Source: Planctomycetaceae bacterium
Lineage (GTDB): Bacteria > Planctomycetota > Planctomycetia > Planctomycetales > Planctomycetaceae
Direction of reading: 5' to 3'
NCBI GenBank assembly: GCA_015485495.1
Contig: WFTL01000132.1
Location: 62,001-126,000 of the forward strand
Length of the DNA stretch: 64,000 nucleotides
The position numbers and the translations under genes were made by a program. Positions within the stretch are counted from its first letter, which is position 1; the number at the start of each line of letters is the position of its first letter. This document shows positions 51,643 to 60,711 of the stretch, one piece after another. The notes below the pieces were generated by a model. That model saw only the letters and a program-made list of their open reading frames with translations. It was not told where the DNA came from and ran no database searches.

Positions 51643-52161
51643 CTAGCTGCCGTTGTCGTCATCGGCAGCGATGGCGATGGCCACGATGCCGCCGGCCACC
51701 AGACCCAGTCCCAGAAGCTGAGCGGGAGTCAGGCCGAACAGCATTCCGTCGCCGTTCTGACCGCGGACCACGTAGTTCGGATCGTTCACGACGGAGAATG
51801 TTTTGAGCGACTTCGGTGGTGCCGTTCCCTGTGTCCACAGACGCGCCCCGTAGGCGGCTTCGTTCACGCGGACGACGGCGGTTCCGCCTTTCAGACCGGT
51901 GAAGCGGAAGACTCCTTCGTCATCCGTCACCGCTGTGGTTTTGCCGGACCTGGTAATCATTTCGACAGATGTGCCGGCCACCGGCTGGCCGTGAATGTCC
52001 AGAACACGTCCGGAAACACTTCCGTCGCGTCCGAGTTCCACGTTACGCAGAACGGGTTTCTCAGTGTCTGCCGATGCGGCTGTGCCGGCAAAGGCGTTCG
52101 CCGGCACGACGAACAGCACCGCCAGCAGCAGAGCAATCTGTTTTTTGAAATAGAAATGCAT
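51643..52161 (-). CDS. exported protein with carboxypeptidase-regulatory-like domain and C-terminal TM
   Basis: Signal peptide; GSVSGRVLDIHGQPVAGTSVEMITRSGKTTAVTDDEGVFRFTGL; C-term AQLLGLGLVAGGIVAIAIAADDDNGS. Confidence 0.8.
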   Translation of the reverse strand: MHFYFKKQIALLLAVLFVVPANAFAGTAASADTEKPVLRNVELGRDGSVSGRVLDIHGQPVAGTSVEMITRSGKTTAVTDDEGVFRFTGLKGGTAVVRVNEAAYGARLWTQGTAPPKSLKTFSVVNDPNYVVRGQNGDGMLFGLTPAQLLGLGLVAGGIVAIAIAADDDNGS

Positions 52162-52764
52162 CCGTGCGCCTTTCCTTGCGTGCAGTAGATACGACCATCG
52201 ATTCGGGTTGCCGGGGTTGTTCCGGTTTGATGACGGGATCTCAGTAGGTTCATCGCGTCAGAGCAAGACGAATGATGACCGGAATCACCTGTCCCGGACG
52301 GACGGATCGCCTGCTGCTGCTTTTCTTCTGCAGATTCCGCCGATGCCGATCCCTCCGCTGCTGCTGTCTGCCGAAAACCGTCCGGATTGCCGGGATCGGC
52401 TTTTGATGCCCGCAGCGCTGGCCTGGTCAGGCGGACGAGCCCGGATGATCGTGCCTGTCGGCCTGGGCGAAAAGGCTGTGCCGCCGCGAACAGGACGCAG
52501 TCCGGTCGGCGGAAGACGCCGTGCAGCCGCGTTTCCGGCAGGTTCTGCCGATCGGCCCGGTCCTGGTCGAGTCCGAAACCGGAAAATAGAGATTTCAGGA
52601 GAAAAAGGCTGAAGGCCGCCGTCAACTGGGGGTTGCCGTCAGAAAGCCATCTGCGGTATCACGCGATTCGGTCACCCGACCTCTCTCTCATCTCTCAACT
52701 GAGGGTGACTGGTGCCGAAATGTGACATTCGGCAGGATCGGTAAAATGAAAACAACAGGCGTCT

Positions 52765-53868
52765 GTGCCAGGGAAGACCTCCACAGTGAATCTCCGCCGT
52801 ACGATTCGACAGGGCCATGGAACCTCGGCACTTCTGCTGACCTGTCTGCTTTTGACCGGATGTGCTCACAACACCTACACGGTGCGTCGGCTCCCGCCGG
52901 AGTATGCTGCCGAACCCACGTCCGATTTTTCCACTCTTGACCTGACCGCATGGGCCCGGCCCATTCCGTCCGGCGATCAGATTCAGTCGGGAGACCGCCT
53001 GAAACTGTCCGTGAATTCGGGCATCGGGGGTCCTGAAGCGGTGGAGGAGTGGACCGTTGGCGTGGATCACGACGGGGCAGCGACGATTCCTCACGTGGGC
53101 CGCATCCGGCTGGCGGGACTGACTCTGGCGGAAGCCGAACAGTCGATCACCGAAGAAAGCATTCGGCGCGATGTTTACCTGACACCGGCGGTCGACGTGC
53201 AGGTCGAAGAGCGGAACCGAAATGAGATTCTGGTCACCGGTGCGGTCGAGAATCCGGGGACACTGGAATTTCCCGAAGACCGACTCAGCCTGGCCGACAT
53301 TCTGGTCCGTACCGGAGGTCTCACGCCGGAAGCCACCGGACGCATCACTGTCAATACGGCTCAGCCCGGCCACGACACCGGCGACCGGCTCCACACCGTT
53401 TCCCGGACCCGGACGCAGGGCACAACCGGCGAGGCGCTGACGGTCGATCTGGCGACGACGCCTGCAGCGGAACTGGCTGCCATCGAAGTTCCTGGAGGAG
53501 CGGCGGTGAATGTGGAAGCGGCCGGGGAACGGACGGTTCAGGTGATCGGTGTCATCGGGGATCGGCCGGTGACCGTACCGGCCGGCCGGAATCTGAGACT
53601 GCTGGAAGCCCTGGCCCTGGCCGGCGGGCCGACATATTCCCACTGGATTTCCAATCGGATCGACGTCATTCGCCGGATTCCGGAGAAGAACGAAACCATC
53701 CGCATCAAAACATCCATCCGCAAAGCGAAAAAGGACGACCGCGAGAACCTGCTGCTGGCACCGGGCGACATCGTCAGCGTGGAAGAAAATCTTCTGTCCT
53801 TCACGCTGTCGGCTCTGGGAGGCCTGACGGGACTGACCAGTGCCGCCCGTTACGCGACGTTGCCCTGA
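52765..53868 (+). CDS. Wza-like polysaccharide export lipoprotein
   Basis: Lipobox LLLTGCAHNT; SGDRLKLSVNSG...VDHDGAATIPHVGRIRLAGLTLAEAEQ; SLBB-like repeats; start codon uncertain. Confidence 0.88.
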   Translation: MPGKTSTVNLRRTIRQGHGTSALLLTCLLLTGCAHNTYTVRRLPPEYAAEPTSDFSTLDLTAWARPIPSGDQIQSGDRLKLSVNSGIGGPEAVEEWTVGVDHDGAATIPHVGRIRLAGLTLAEAEQSITEESIRRDVYLTPAVDVQVEERNRNEILVTGAVENPGTLEFPEDRLSLADILVRTGGLTPEATGRITVNTAQPGHDTGDRLHTVSRTRTQGTTGEALTVDLATTPAAELAAIEVPGGAAVNVEAAGERTVQVIGVIGDRPVTVPAGRNLRLLEALALAGGPTYSHWISNRIDVIRRIPEKNETIRIKTSIRKAKKDDRENLLLAPGDIVSVEENLLSFTLSALGGLTGLTSAARYATLP

Positions 53869-53933
53869 CCGTTTCGATTCCTGTCGCCCTTCTTCGACCG
53901 ATGGCCGCCGGATGAAACCAGACGAGACCCACA

Positions 53934-56339
53934 GTGAACGACGACTTTCAGCTGCCGCACCCGTTTGAACATGACAACGCCTCTGCCCGGCAGATGCTGC
54001 GAACCGTCGTGCGCTATCTGCGGCTCATGCAGCGCTACTGGATGATCGTCGCCGGGTTTCTGGCGGCTGCCGTGTTCATCGGAATCGTCCAGTTTCGACG
54101 CACCCCCAGTCAGTACGAAGCGTCGGCCAAGATGATGATTCGGCATGTGGGGGCCGCTTCAGAACGAGACGACGCTCTGGCCGCGTCCGGACTGCTGGCC
54201 AGTTACAAGCAGCTTTTGCTGAGCGATTCGGTTCTGAATGCCGTCGTGGAGGAACTTCCTGATCGGCCGCCGGAACTGCAGAATGTGGATGCCGTGTCCT
54301 GGCCGGCCGTTCTGCGCCGAATGCTGGATGTGTCGTTCGATCCGGACGAGAACATCGTGGAAGTGACCTGTCGTTCACGAGATCCCGAAGCCACGGTGCA
54401 TGTGATCGAATCGCTTCGACAGGCTTCCAGACGCTTTATTGAAGACGATCAGTCGAGCCTGCAGAGGCAGCTTCATGCCAACCTGGAACGCGAACGCATC
54501 GAGGTCGAACAGCTTCTGAAATCGCGGCAGGAAGAACTGCTGGAAGCCCGCAAGGCATCCGGAGAAATCAGCACACTCAACGGGTCGGAAGACCGTCACC
54601 CGATCATCACCCGCGTCAACGAACTCAGTTCTCAGCTCACAGCAGCCCGCAGCGCGCGGCTGGAACTGGAAGCATCCCGCCGCATCATCGCTCAGACGGT
54701 CAGCAGCCGGCAGGACCTGTCCCGTCTGGTTCCACTGATGGAAAAAATCCGCGGCCCCGAATTTCTGGAACAGATGCCGGGAATCCGTCCGGCCCGTCCG
54801 GAAGTGATCAGTTCCATCGAAACGAAACTGACCGAAGTGGAAGCCGAACTGGAATCGCTGCGGCCCCACCTGGGCAGCCGCCATCCGCGAACCATGCGTC
54901 TTCTGACCATGCGGAACCACCTGCAGCAGCGTCTGACGGAACTGCACCAGGCCAACCGCAGCCGCTACACGGGCCGCTTCTACGACCCCCAGATCGCTCA
55001 GTGGATGCTGGAAACGGTCGACGCAGAACTGAATCGCGCCATTCATCACGAAGAACTGATTCGTCAGGACTTCGAAATCGCCAAACAGGAAGCGATCGCT
55101 CTGAACGACCGTCTGGCAGCCGTGCAGATGGCCGAACGGGACCTGGCGTCTCTGGAACAGCGGCACACGTATCTGCTGAACCAGCTCAATTCCATCGATC
55201 TCAGCCAGGTGAACAGCAGTTTCCACGTCACTCCGCTCAACCAGCCCGTGCTTCCGGATGAACCGGTCTCACCGGTGCTCATTCGTATCCTGGCAGTGTC
55301 CGGCGTTCTGGGCCTGCTGGGGGCCCTGTCGACGATCTTCATCATCGATCTTGTCGACGATCGGCTGCGGTCGCCGGAAGAAGTTCAGAACCAGCTCGGT
55401 CTGCCCATTCTGGGCACCGTGCGGCCTCTGCCGGAAGAAGACCTTGCCGACTGCCGCATCTACGTCCACGGAAATCCGCTCAGCCCGCAGACCGAATGTT
55501 TCCGCACGATTCGCACGGCCATCACTCTGTCGGAATCGGAAACACGGTGCATCGCCATCACCAGCAGCGAACAGAGCGAAGGCAAAACGACGCTCACATC
55601 GAACCTGGCGGCCACCTTTGCACAGACAGGCAGCCGCACGCTGCTGATCGACGCCGACATGCGGCGTCCCGGCCTGTCGAAACTGCTGGACATTCGGGGG
55701 CAGGGCGGTCTGTCGGAAATTCTGCGGGCCGGAGACGACGTGCCCGGCATGTGCCGCGAACGAATCGTGGCCACGGAAGTGCCCGGGCTGGACGTGCTGC
55801 CCTGCGGACCACGTATCATGAATGCCGGAGTGCTTCTGTCCATGCCGGCTCTGTCCGCTCTGCTCGACTGGGCCGTTTCCGAATACGACCAGGTGATCGT
55901 GGACTGCCCGCCCACGCTGCCGGTCAGTGACGCGGCCATCGTCGGAAACTACGTGGACGGTCTGGTCTTCCTGCTGAATCCGGACAAGACACACCGGCGC
56001 AGCGCTCTGCGTGCTGTCGAACAGCTGCGATCCGTGGGCATGAATCTGCTGGGAGTCGTCACGAACACTTCCGTGGAATCCCACGGCAACAGCTACGGAT
56101 ACGGTTACGGATATGGATACGGCTACGGAAAGGACTACGTTTACGGGCACGATGAAGAAGACGAAGCGTCTCCGGAAGAATCCGACATCGATTCCGTTCT
56201 TCCTTTCCGTTCGCCGTCTCAAAAGGCCCCGCCGGAACCCTCTGAACCGACACCGGCAGCACCGGCCCGCTACACCCTGCTGTCCTCGACCGCCGACGAC
56301 ACTCCTTCGGAACCGACCGACCGGCAGAGGGCCGCATGA
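53934..56339 (+). CDS. Wzc-like chain-length determinant / BY-type tyrosine kinase
   Basis: Wzz-type N-terminus, coiled coil, Walker A SSEQSEGKTTLTSNLA, Walker A' TLLIDADMRRPGL, Tyr-rich tail. Confidence 0.93.
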   Translation: MNDDFQLPHPFEHDNASARQMLRTVVRYLRLMQRYWMIVAGFLAAAVFIGIVQFRRTPSQYEASAKMMIRHVGAASERDDALAASGLLASYKQLLLSDSVLNAVVEELPDRPPELQNVDAVSWPAVLRRMLDVSFDPDENIVEVTCRSRDPEATVHVIESLRQASRRFIEDDQSSLQRQLHANLERERIEVEQLLKSRQEELLEARKASGEISTLNGSEDRHPIITRVNELSSQLTAARSARLELEASRRIIAQTVSSRQDLSRLVPLMEKIRGPEFLEQMPGIRPARPEVISSIETKLTEVEAELESLRPHLGSRHPRTMRLLTMRNHLQQRLTELHQANRSRYTGRFYDPQIAQWMLETVDAELNRAIHHEELIRQDFEIAKQEAIALNDRLAAVQMAERDLASLEQRHTYLLNQLNSIDLSQVNSSFHVTPLNQPVLPDEPVSPVLIRILAVSGVLGLLGALSTIFIIDLVDDRLRSPEEVQNQLGLPILGTVRPLPEEDLADCRIYVHGNPLSPQTECFRTIRTAITLSESETRCIAITSSEQSEGKTTLTSNLAATFAQTGSRTLLIDADMRRPGLSKLLDIRGQGGLSEILRAGDDVPGMCRERIVATEVPGLDVLPCGPRIMNAGVLLSMPALSALLDWAVSEYDQVIVDCPPTLPVSDAAIVGNYVDGLVFLLNPDKTHRRSALRAVEQLRSVGMNLLGVVTNTSVESHGNSYGYGYGYGYGYGKDYVYGHDEEDEASPEESDIDSVLPFRSPSQKAPPEPSEPTPAAPARYTLLSSTADDTPSEPTDRQRAA

Positions 56340-59137
56340 ACCATCCCGTACCCCATTCCCGCCGGAAACGGCGACGTGAACCATCGCCCGATCGGCCGGC
56401 CCCCGCGCGTCTGAACAGCCACGGACCGTCCGGATTGCTGCGGCGTCTTCCGGACATCATCTGTGACCTGGCGCTGTCGACCTGCCTGCTGGCAGTGCCT
56501 CTGACCATGGCCGGCATTCGTGAATACGGAATCGCCATTTTCCTGTTCGCCAGCCTGGTCATGGCAGCCGCCTGGGCCGCTCGTTATGTGCTGTTTTCCG
56601 GACACCCGGCTGCCACCGGCCTGGTGCTGCTGCTGATGACAGCGGCCATCGGCCTGGTCATTCTGCAGCTGAAGCCGCTGCCGGATGATGTCCTGGCCCG
56701 GCTGTCTCCGTTTCGTTATCACGTCCTGTCGTCGGCAGAAGCGGACCCGGTTCGGGTTCTGACCGGCCCGTCCTGGACGACCGTGTCTCTGACCCCCCGG
56801 GCCACACGAGACGGCCTGATTCTGCTGATCGCCTACTGTCTCTTCTTCGTTTCCCTGCTGCACCATCTGGAAACACCGGATCGCATCCAGGGGGTTCTGA
56901 AACGCATCGCTCTTTCTGCCGTTCTGATGGCCGGCATCGGTCTCGGCCAGGCTCTGTTCGGAAACGACCGCTTTCTGTGGATGTTCGAACATCCAGGACG
57001 GTTCGCCAACTGGCCCGCCAAAGGAACGTTTACGAACCAGAATCACTTCGCCCAGTTTCTCGCTCTGGGAATCGGGCCGCTTGTGTGGTGGTGGTTTTCC
57101 CTGCAGAACCGAGACGCCTCCCGGTCGGCTCATGATCGAGTCCGCCCGGCACAGCGAACAGCACAGCATCGCCTTCGAAGACAGGGGGCTGATCGGATCT
57201 CCGGTCGCGGCGGAGCCTTTCTGGCTGCCGGAACCGCTCTGGTGGCCCTGGCTGTCCTCATGTCTCTGTCGCGCGGCGGCATCGCGGCATTCGTGCTGGC
57301 CGCGGCCGTGACGACTGCCGGACTCTTTCGCAGCCGCCGGGCTGTCCTGAAGCTGCTGCTGCCGTCGGCTCTGTTCGTCATGTGTGCCATCGCCGCCTTT
57401 GGAACCGATCAGCTCGAACAGCGGTGGAAGCAGATCCGGTCGGCAGAATCTCTCCAGGACATCGACGCCGCCCGCATCGCACTGTGGACAGCCGATATTC
57501 AGGCCATCAAAGAATTCTGGCCGCTCGGATCCGGGATCGGCAGTCATGCGGATGTGTATCCGTTGTGGCTGGCGAATCGTTTCGGCGTTCGTTTTTCCCA
57601 CGCCGAAAACGGCTACCTGCAGATCTTTCTGGAAGCCGGACTTCCAGGCTTTTTGATTCTCGCATCGTGCATTGCTCTGATCGTACGGTGGATTATTGCC
57701 GCATGGAGACAGGGGACGCCGGCCGAGCGACCGGTCGTGGCGGCCGTGTCGGCCGGACTGCTGGCCAGTGGTGCTCAGTCGCTGGTGGATTTCGTCTGGT
57801 ACATTCCGGCCTGCATGATCACCACGCTGGCACTGACAGCCTGTCTGTGCCGACTGCGTCAGCAGCAGGTGGGCGCCGTTTCCGACAACCGGCATCCGCG
57901 CCCATCGGTCCTCCCGGCACTGACAGCCGGTCTGCTGCTGGCAGTGGTTCTCCCGGTCGGCCAGTTGTTCGCCCGGCAGGCCGAACGCCGCCTGGCCACA
58001 GCGCCGCTGTGGAAGGCCTACCGCACGGACATTCGCCGCAGCGTGGAAGATGCGGAACGCGGTGACATCACCACGCTGAACAGCCACCTGGACACGCTCA
58101 TCGACCGCCTGGAACGGTGTCTGGCGGCCGATCCGTCCCATCACCAGGCGGCCGCCGCTTTGGCGCCGCTTTACCTGCAGCGGTTTGAACAGCGGCTGAG
58201 CGGCAGCGACAACGCCATGACCCTGTCCGACCTGAGAGAAACCGTCCGCACGGCAGAATTCGGTTCCCTGAAGGAAATGCACGGCTGGCTGGCTCAGGTC
58301 TGCGGTGAAAACCTTCACGATCTGTATCGTGCTCACCGCACGGCCGGCCAGGCACTGGCCGTGCGGCCGTTGCGCGGGGAATCGTATGTGATCCTTGCGG
58401 AAACCGGATTCCTCAGAGGTCTGTCCGATTCGGACCAGCAGGCACTGATCCGCCAGGCGGTTCGTTTGCGCCCGTATGAACCGCGAATCCTGTTCGCATG
58501 CGGGCTTCTCCTGGCCGAAATCGAACGCCCGGACGCCGCATGGATTCTGTGGCGGCGTGCCGCCCGCATGGATCGGTGGGTCGCCCGTCAGGTGGTCACC
58601 CGATTCATTCGACTGCTGCCGGTCGGCGAACTGATCGAACGCCTGAATCCGTCTTCCGAAACATTCGTCATTCTGTTCGATGCTCTGGAAGACATTCAGC
58701 GAACCGCCGATGCCCGATACGCAGCTGCGCAGTTCGCGTCCCGTTATGCGGAACGGCCTGCCGAACTGTCTGATTCTCCGACGCATCTGGCCGACTGCGC
58801 ACGTCTGTTTCTGGCGGCCGGACAGGCCGAACAGGCGGTTGCCTGCATCAGGCAGGCACTGCACCGCCAGCCGCACAACGTCCTGTTTCAGCGTCAGCTC
58901 GCGGCGGCTGCTGTTCGGCTGACGGACCCGCAGCAGGCGCGCCGTCATCTGCGCTGGCTGCAGATGCGCCTTCCGGATGATCCTGCCGTGAAACGGGCTC
59001 TGGCCGAACTGGCCCCCGCCGGCCACGAAGACGACGACCCGCACGAACACAACGGAACCCCGATTCGGGCGGCATCAGACACCCATGCCGCTTCGAAAAC
59101 AGCACCCCGCCGGTCACCACTCCGCACCGGAATCTGA
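56336..59137 (+). CDS. O-antigen ligase/polymerase family protein with C-terminal TPR region
   Basis: Multiple TM helices; Wzy_C-like GTFTNQNHFAQFLALGIGPLVWWW and HAENGYLQIFLEAGLPGFLI; TPR-like C-terminus; ATGA overlap with wzc-like gene. Confidence 0.88.
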   Translation: MNHPVPHSRRKRRREPSPDRPAPARLNSHGPSGLLRRLPDIICDLALSTCLLAVPLTMAGIREYGIAIFLFASLVMAAAWAARYVLFSGHPAATGLVLLLMTAAIGLVILQLKPLPDDVLARLSPFRYHVLSSAEADPVRVLTGPSWTTVSLTPRATRDGLILLIAYCLFFVSLLHHLETPDRIQGVLKRIALSAVLMAGIGLGQALFGNDRFLWMFEHPGRFANWPAKGTFTNQNHFAQFLALGIGPLVWWWFSLQNRDASRSAHDRVRPAQRTAQHRLRRQGADRISGRGGAFLAAGTALVALAVLMSLSRGGIAAFVLAAAVTTAGLFRSRRAVLKLLLPSALFVMCAIAAFGTDQLEQRWKQIRSAESLQDIDAARIALWTADIQAIKEFWPLGSGIGSHADVYPLWLANRFGVRFSHAENGYLQIFLEAGLPGFLILASCIALIVRWIIAAWRQGTPAERPVVAAVSAGLLASGAQSLVDFVWYIPACMITTLALTACLCRLRQQQVGAVSDNRHPRPSVLPALTAGLLLAVVLPVGQLFARQAERRLATAPLWKAYRTDIRRSVEDAERGDITTLNSHLDTLIDRLERCLAADPSHHQAAAALAPLYLQRFEQRLSGSDNAMTLSDLRETVRTAEFGSLKEMHGWLAQVCGENLHDLYRAHRTAGQALAVRPLRGESYVILAETGFLRGLSDSDQQALIRQAVRLRPYEPRILFACGLLLAEIERPDAAWILWRRAARMDRWVARQVVTRFIRLLPVGELIERLNPSSETFVILFDALEDIQRTADARYAAAQFASRYAERPAELSDSPTHLADCARLFLAAGQAEQAVACIRQALHRQPHNVLFQRQLAAAAVRLTDPQQARRHLRWLQMRLPDDPAVKRALAELAPAGHEDDDPHEHNGTPIRAASDTHAASKTAPRRSPLRTGI

Positions 59138-59158
59138 AACCAGAACGATGAAACGAGG

Positions 59159-60685
59159 ATGATGATGCTCACGGACCGGGCACACGGACTGATGCAGACA
59201 GCACGGCTGATCAGGTGCATGGGTGCCGCCGCCGCGGCGGTCGGATTCTGGCGCCTGCAGGCGGCCGGTGCCGATGGCCCCGACAGTGGTCTTCCCACGG
59301 CCTTTTTTGCGGGCATGAGCGTGTTTCTGATTCTGATGGCCTTTTCGACACCCTGGCATCTCTGGTGTCAGGAACGCTGCACCCGGCCCCTGCGGACCGT
59401 TCTGCGAATGACGGTCGGCGACACGATTCTTGTGGCCATCGGTCTTCTTCCGGTCCGGATCCTGGCTGCCGATGCGCCGGACGGCTCTGTCGGTTCCGTT
59501 CTGCTGTTGACCGCACCCGTTCTTTTTCTGCTGAACCGCTATGTTCCGGACCTGGTTGTTCGCGCGTCCGTTCTTGTTCACGGGCGGCCCCGCGTCCTGG
59601 TGGTCGGTTCACCGGCAGCCGTGTCCGCCATTTCGCATTATGTGAAACTGGCGCAGTCGCTGGGAGTGTCCGTGGACACGCTGACAGATTCTCTGCCGCC
59701 CGGCGGCGGTCTGCGTCTGTTCGACCCCGATCGCCGGTATTCTCTGAAAGACATCACCCGGCATCTGAGCGACTGCCTGGTCGGTCAGGACCTGTCTCTG
59801 AATTATCGGCATGTCGTCTGTGTCGATGATGACGGTACCGGCAGCGATCGGGATGCCCTGCAGGAACTGCGGCGGCAATGCGATGCACACGGTGTGCCTC
59901 TCACCGTCTGCCGTCTGGAATCCTCTCTGCCCCCCTGGGCGGTTCCCTCGATGCCCGCTGCCGTCTCCCCGCTGAGCTGGCCATCCGAAAGCCGTCTCTG
60001 CAGTCCGTTCAATCAGATGAAAAAGCGTGCCGTCGATCTGCTGATCGCCATTCCGGTGGTTGTGGGCATTCTTCCGGTGCTCTGTGTCGCCGTCCATCTC
60101 ATTCACCGCCGGCAGTCTCCGGGACCGCTGTTCTACCGGCAGGAACGCTGCGGCCGTCATGGTCGCCGATTTCGAATTCTCAAATTCCGCACGATGCACA
60201 TGCCGGCCCCCGGTCAGACAGACATCGAAGAGGACCCCACGCCCCGCATTTTCCCGCTGGGCCGTCTGCTGCGGGACTCGCGACTCGATGAAATCCCTCA
60301 GTTCGTCAACGTGCTGCGGGGCGATATGAGCATTGTGGGTCCCCGGGCTCACCACATTCAGGATCGGTTTCGATTCAGCGAAACCGTGCCGCATTACCCG
60401 CTGCGGATGCAGGCCCGCCCGGGCATCACCGGCCTGGCCCAGTGCCGGGAATACCGCGGGCAGTTTCAGCGCAACAGCGTGGCCGATCGGGTCGCCAGCG
60501 ACCTGGCATACATCACTCAGTGGTCTCTGGAATCCGATTTCCTGCTCATGCTGCAGACCGCGCAGCTCATGACGGAAACTCTGATCTCAGCACTGATCCG
60601 CCGCAGTGAACGCAGCCTTCCGGTGGCCCCTGTGGTGTCATCGGCCGCACCGCCGGAACCGACCAGCGGCCGCCAGGCTGCCTGA
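59159..60685 (+). CDS. undecaprenyl-phosphate sugar phosphotransferase (WcaJ/WbaP-like)
   Basis: KRAVDLLIAIPVVVGILPVLCVAVHLIHRRQSPGPLFYRQERCGRHGRRFRILKFRTM; SRLDEIPQFVNVLRGDMSIVGPR; ARPGITGLAQ. Confidence 0.95.
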   Translation: MMMLTDRAHGLMQTARLIRCMGAAAAAVGFWRLQAAGADGPDSGLPTAFFAGMSVFLILMAFSTPWHLWCQERCTRPLRTVLRMTVGDTILVAIGLLPVRILAADAPDGSVGSVLLLTAPVLFLLNRYVPDLVVRASVLVHGRPRVLVVGSPAAVSAISHYVKLAQSLGVSVDTLTDSLPPGGGLRLFDPDRRYSLKDITRHLSDCLVGQDLSLNYRHVVCVDDDGTGSDRDALQELRRQCDAHGVPLTVCRLESSLPPWAVPSMPAAVSPLSWPSESRLCSPFNQMKKRAVDLLIAIPVVVGILPVLCVAVHLIHRRQSPGPLFYRQERCGRHGRRFRILKFRTMHMPAPGQTDIEEDPTPRIFPLGRLLRDSRLDEIPQFVNVLRGDMSIVGPRAHHIQDRFRFSETVPHYPLRMQARPGITGLAQCREYRGQFQRNSVADRVASDLAYITQWSLESDFLLMLQTAQLMTETLISALIRRSERSLPVAPVVSSAAPPEPTSGRQAA

Positions 60686-60711
60686 CGGCCCGCGGGCACC
60701 GGACAGTGATT

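Noticed and set aside
56270-59050. 926-aa minus-strand ORF opposite the O-antigen ligase gene
   Set aside because: Mirror frame of a well supported gene; Gln/Arg/Gly-rich composition with no domain motifs, typical antisense ORF in high-GC DNA.
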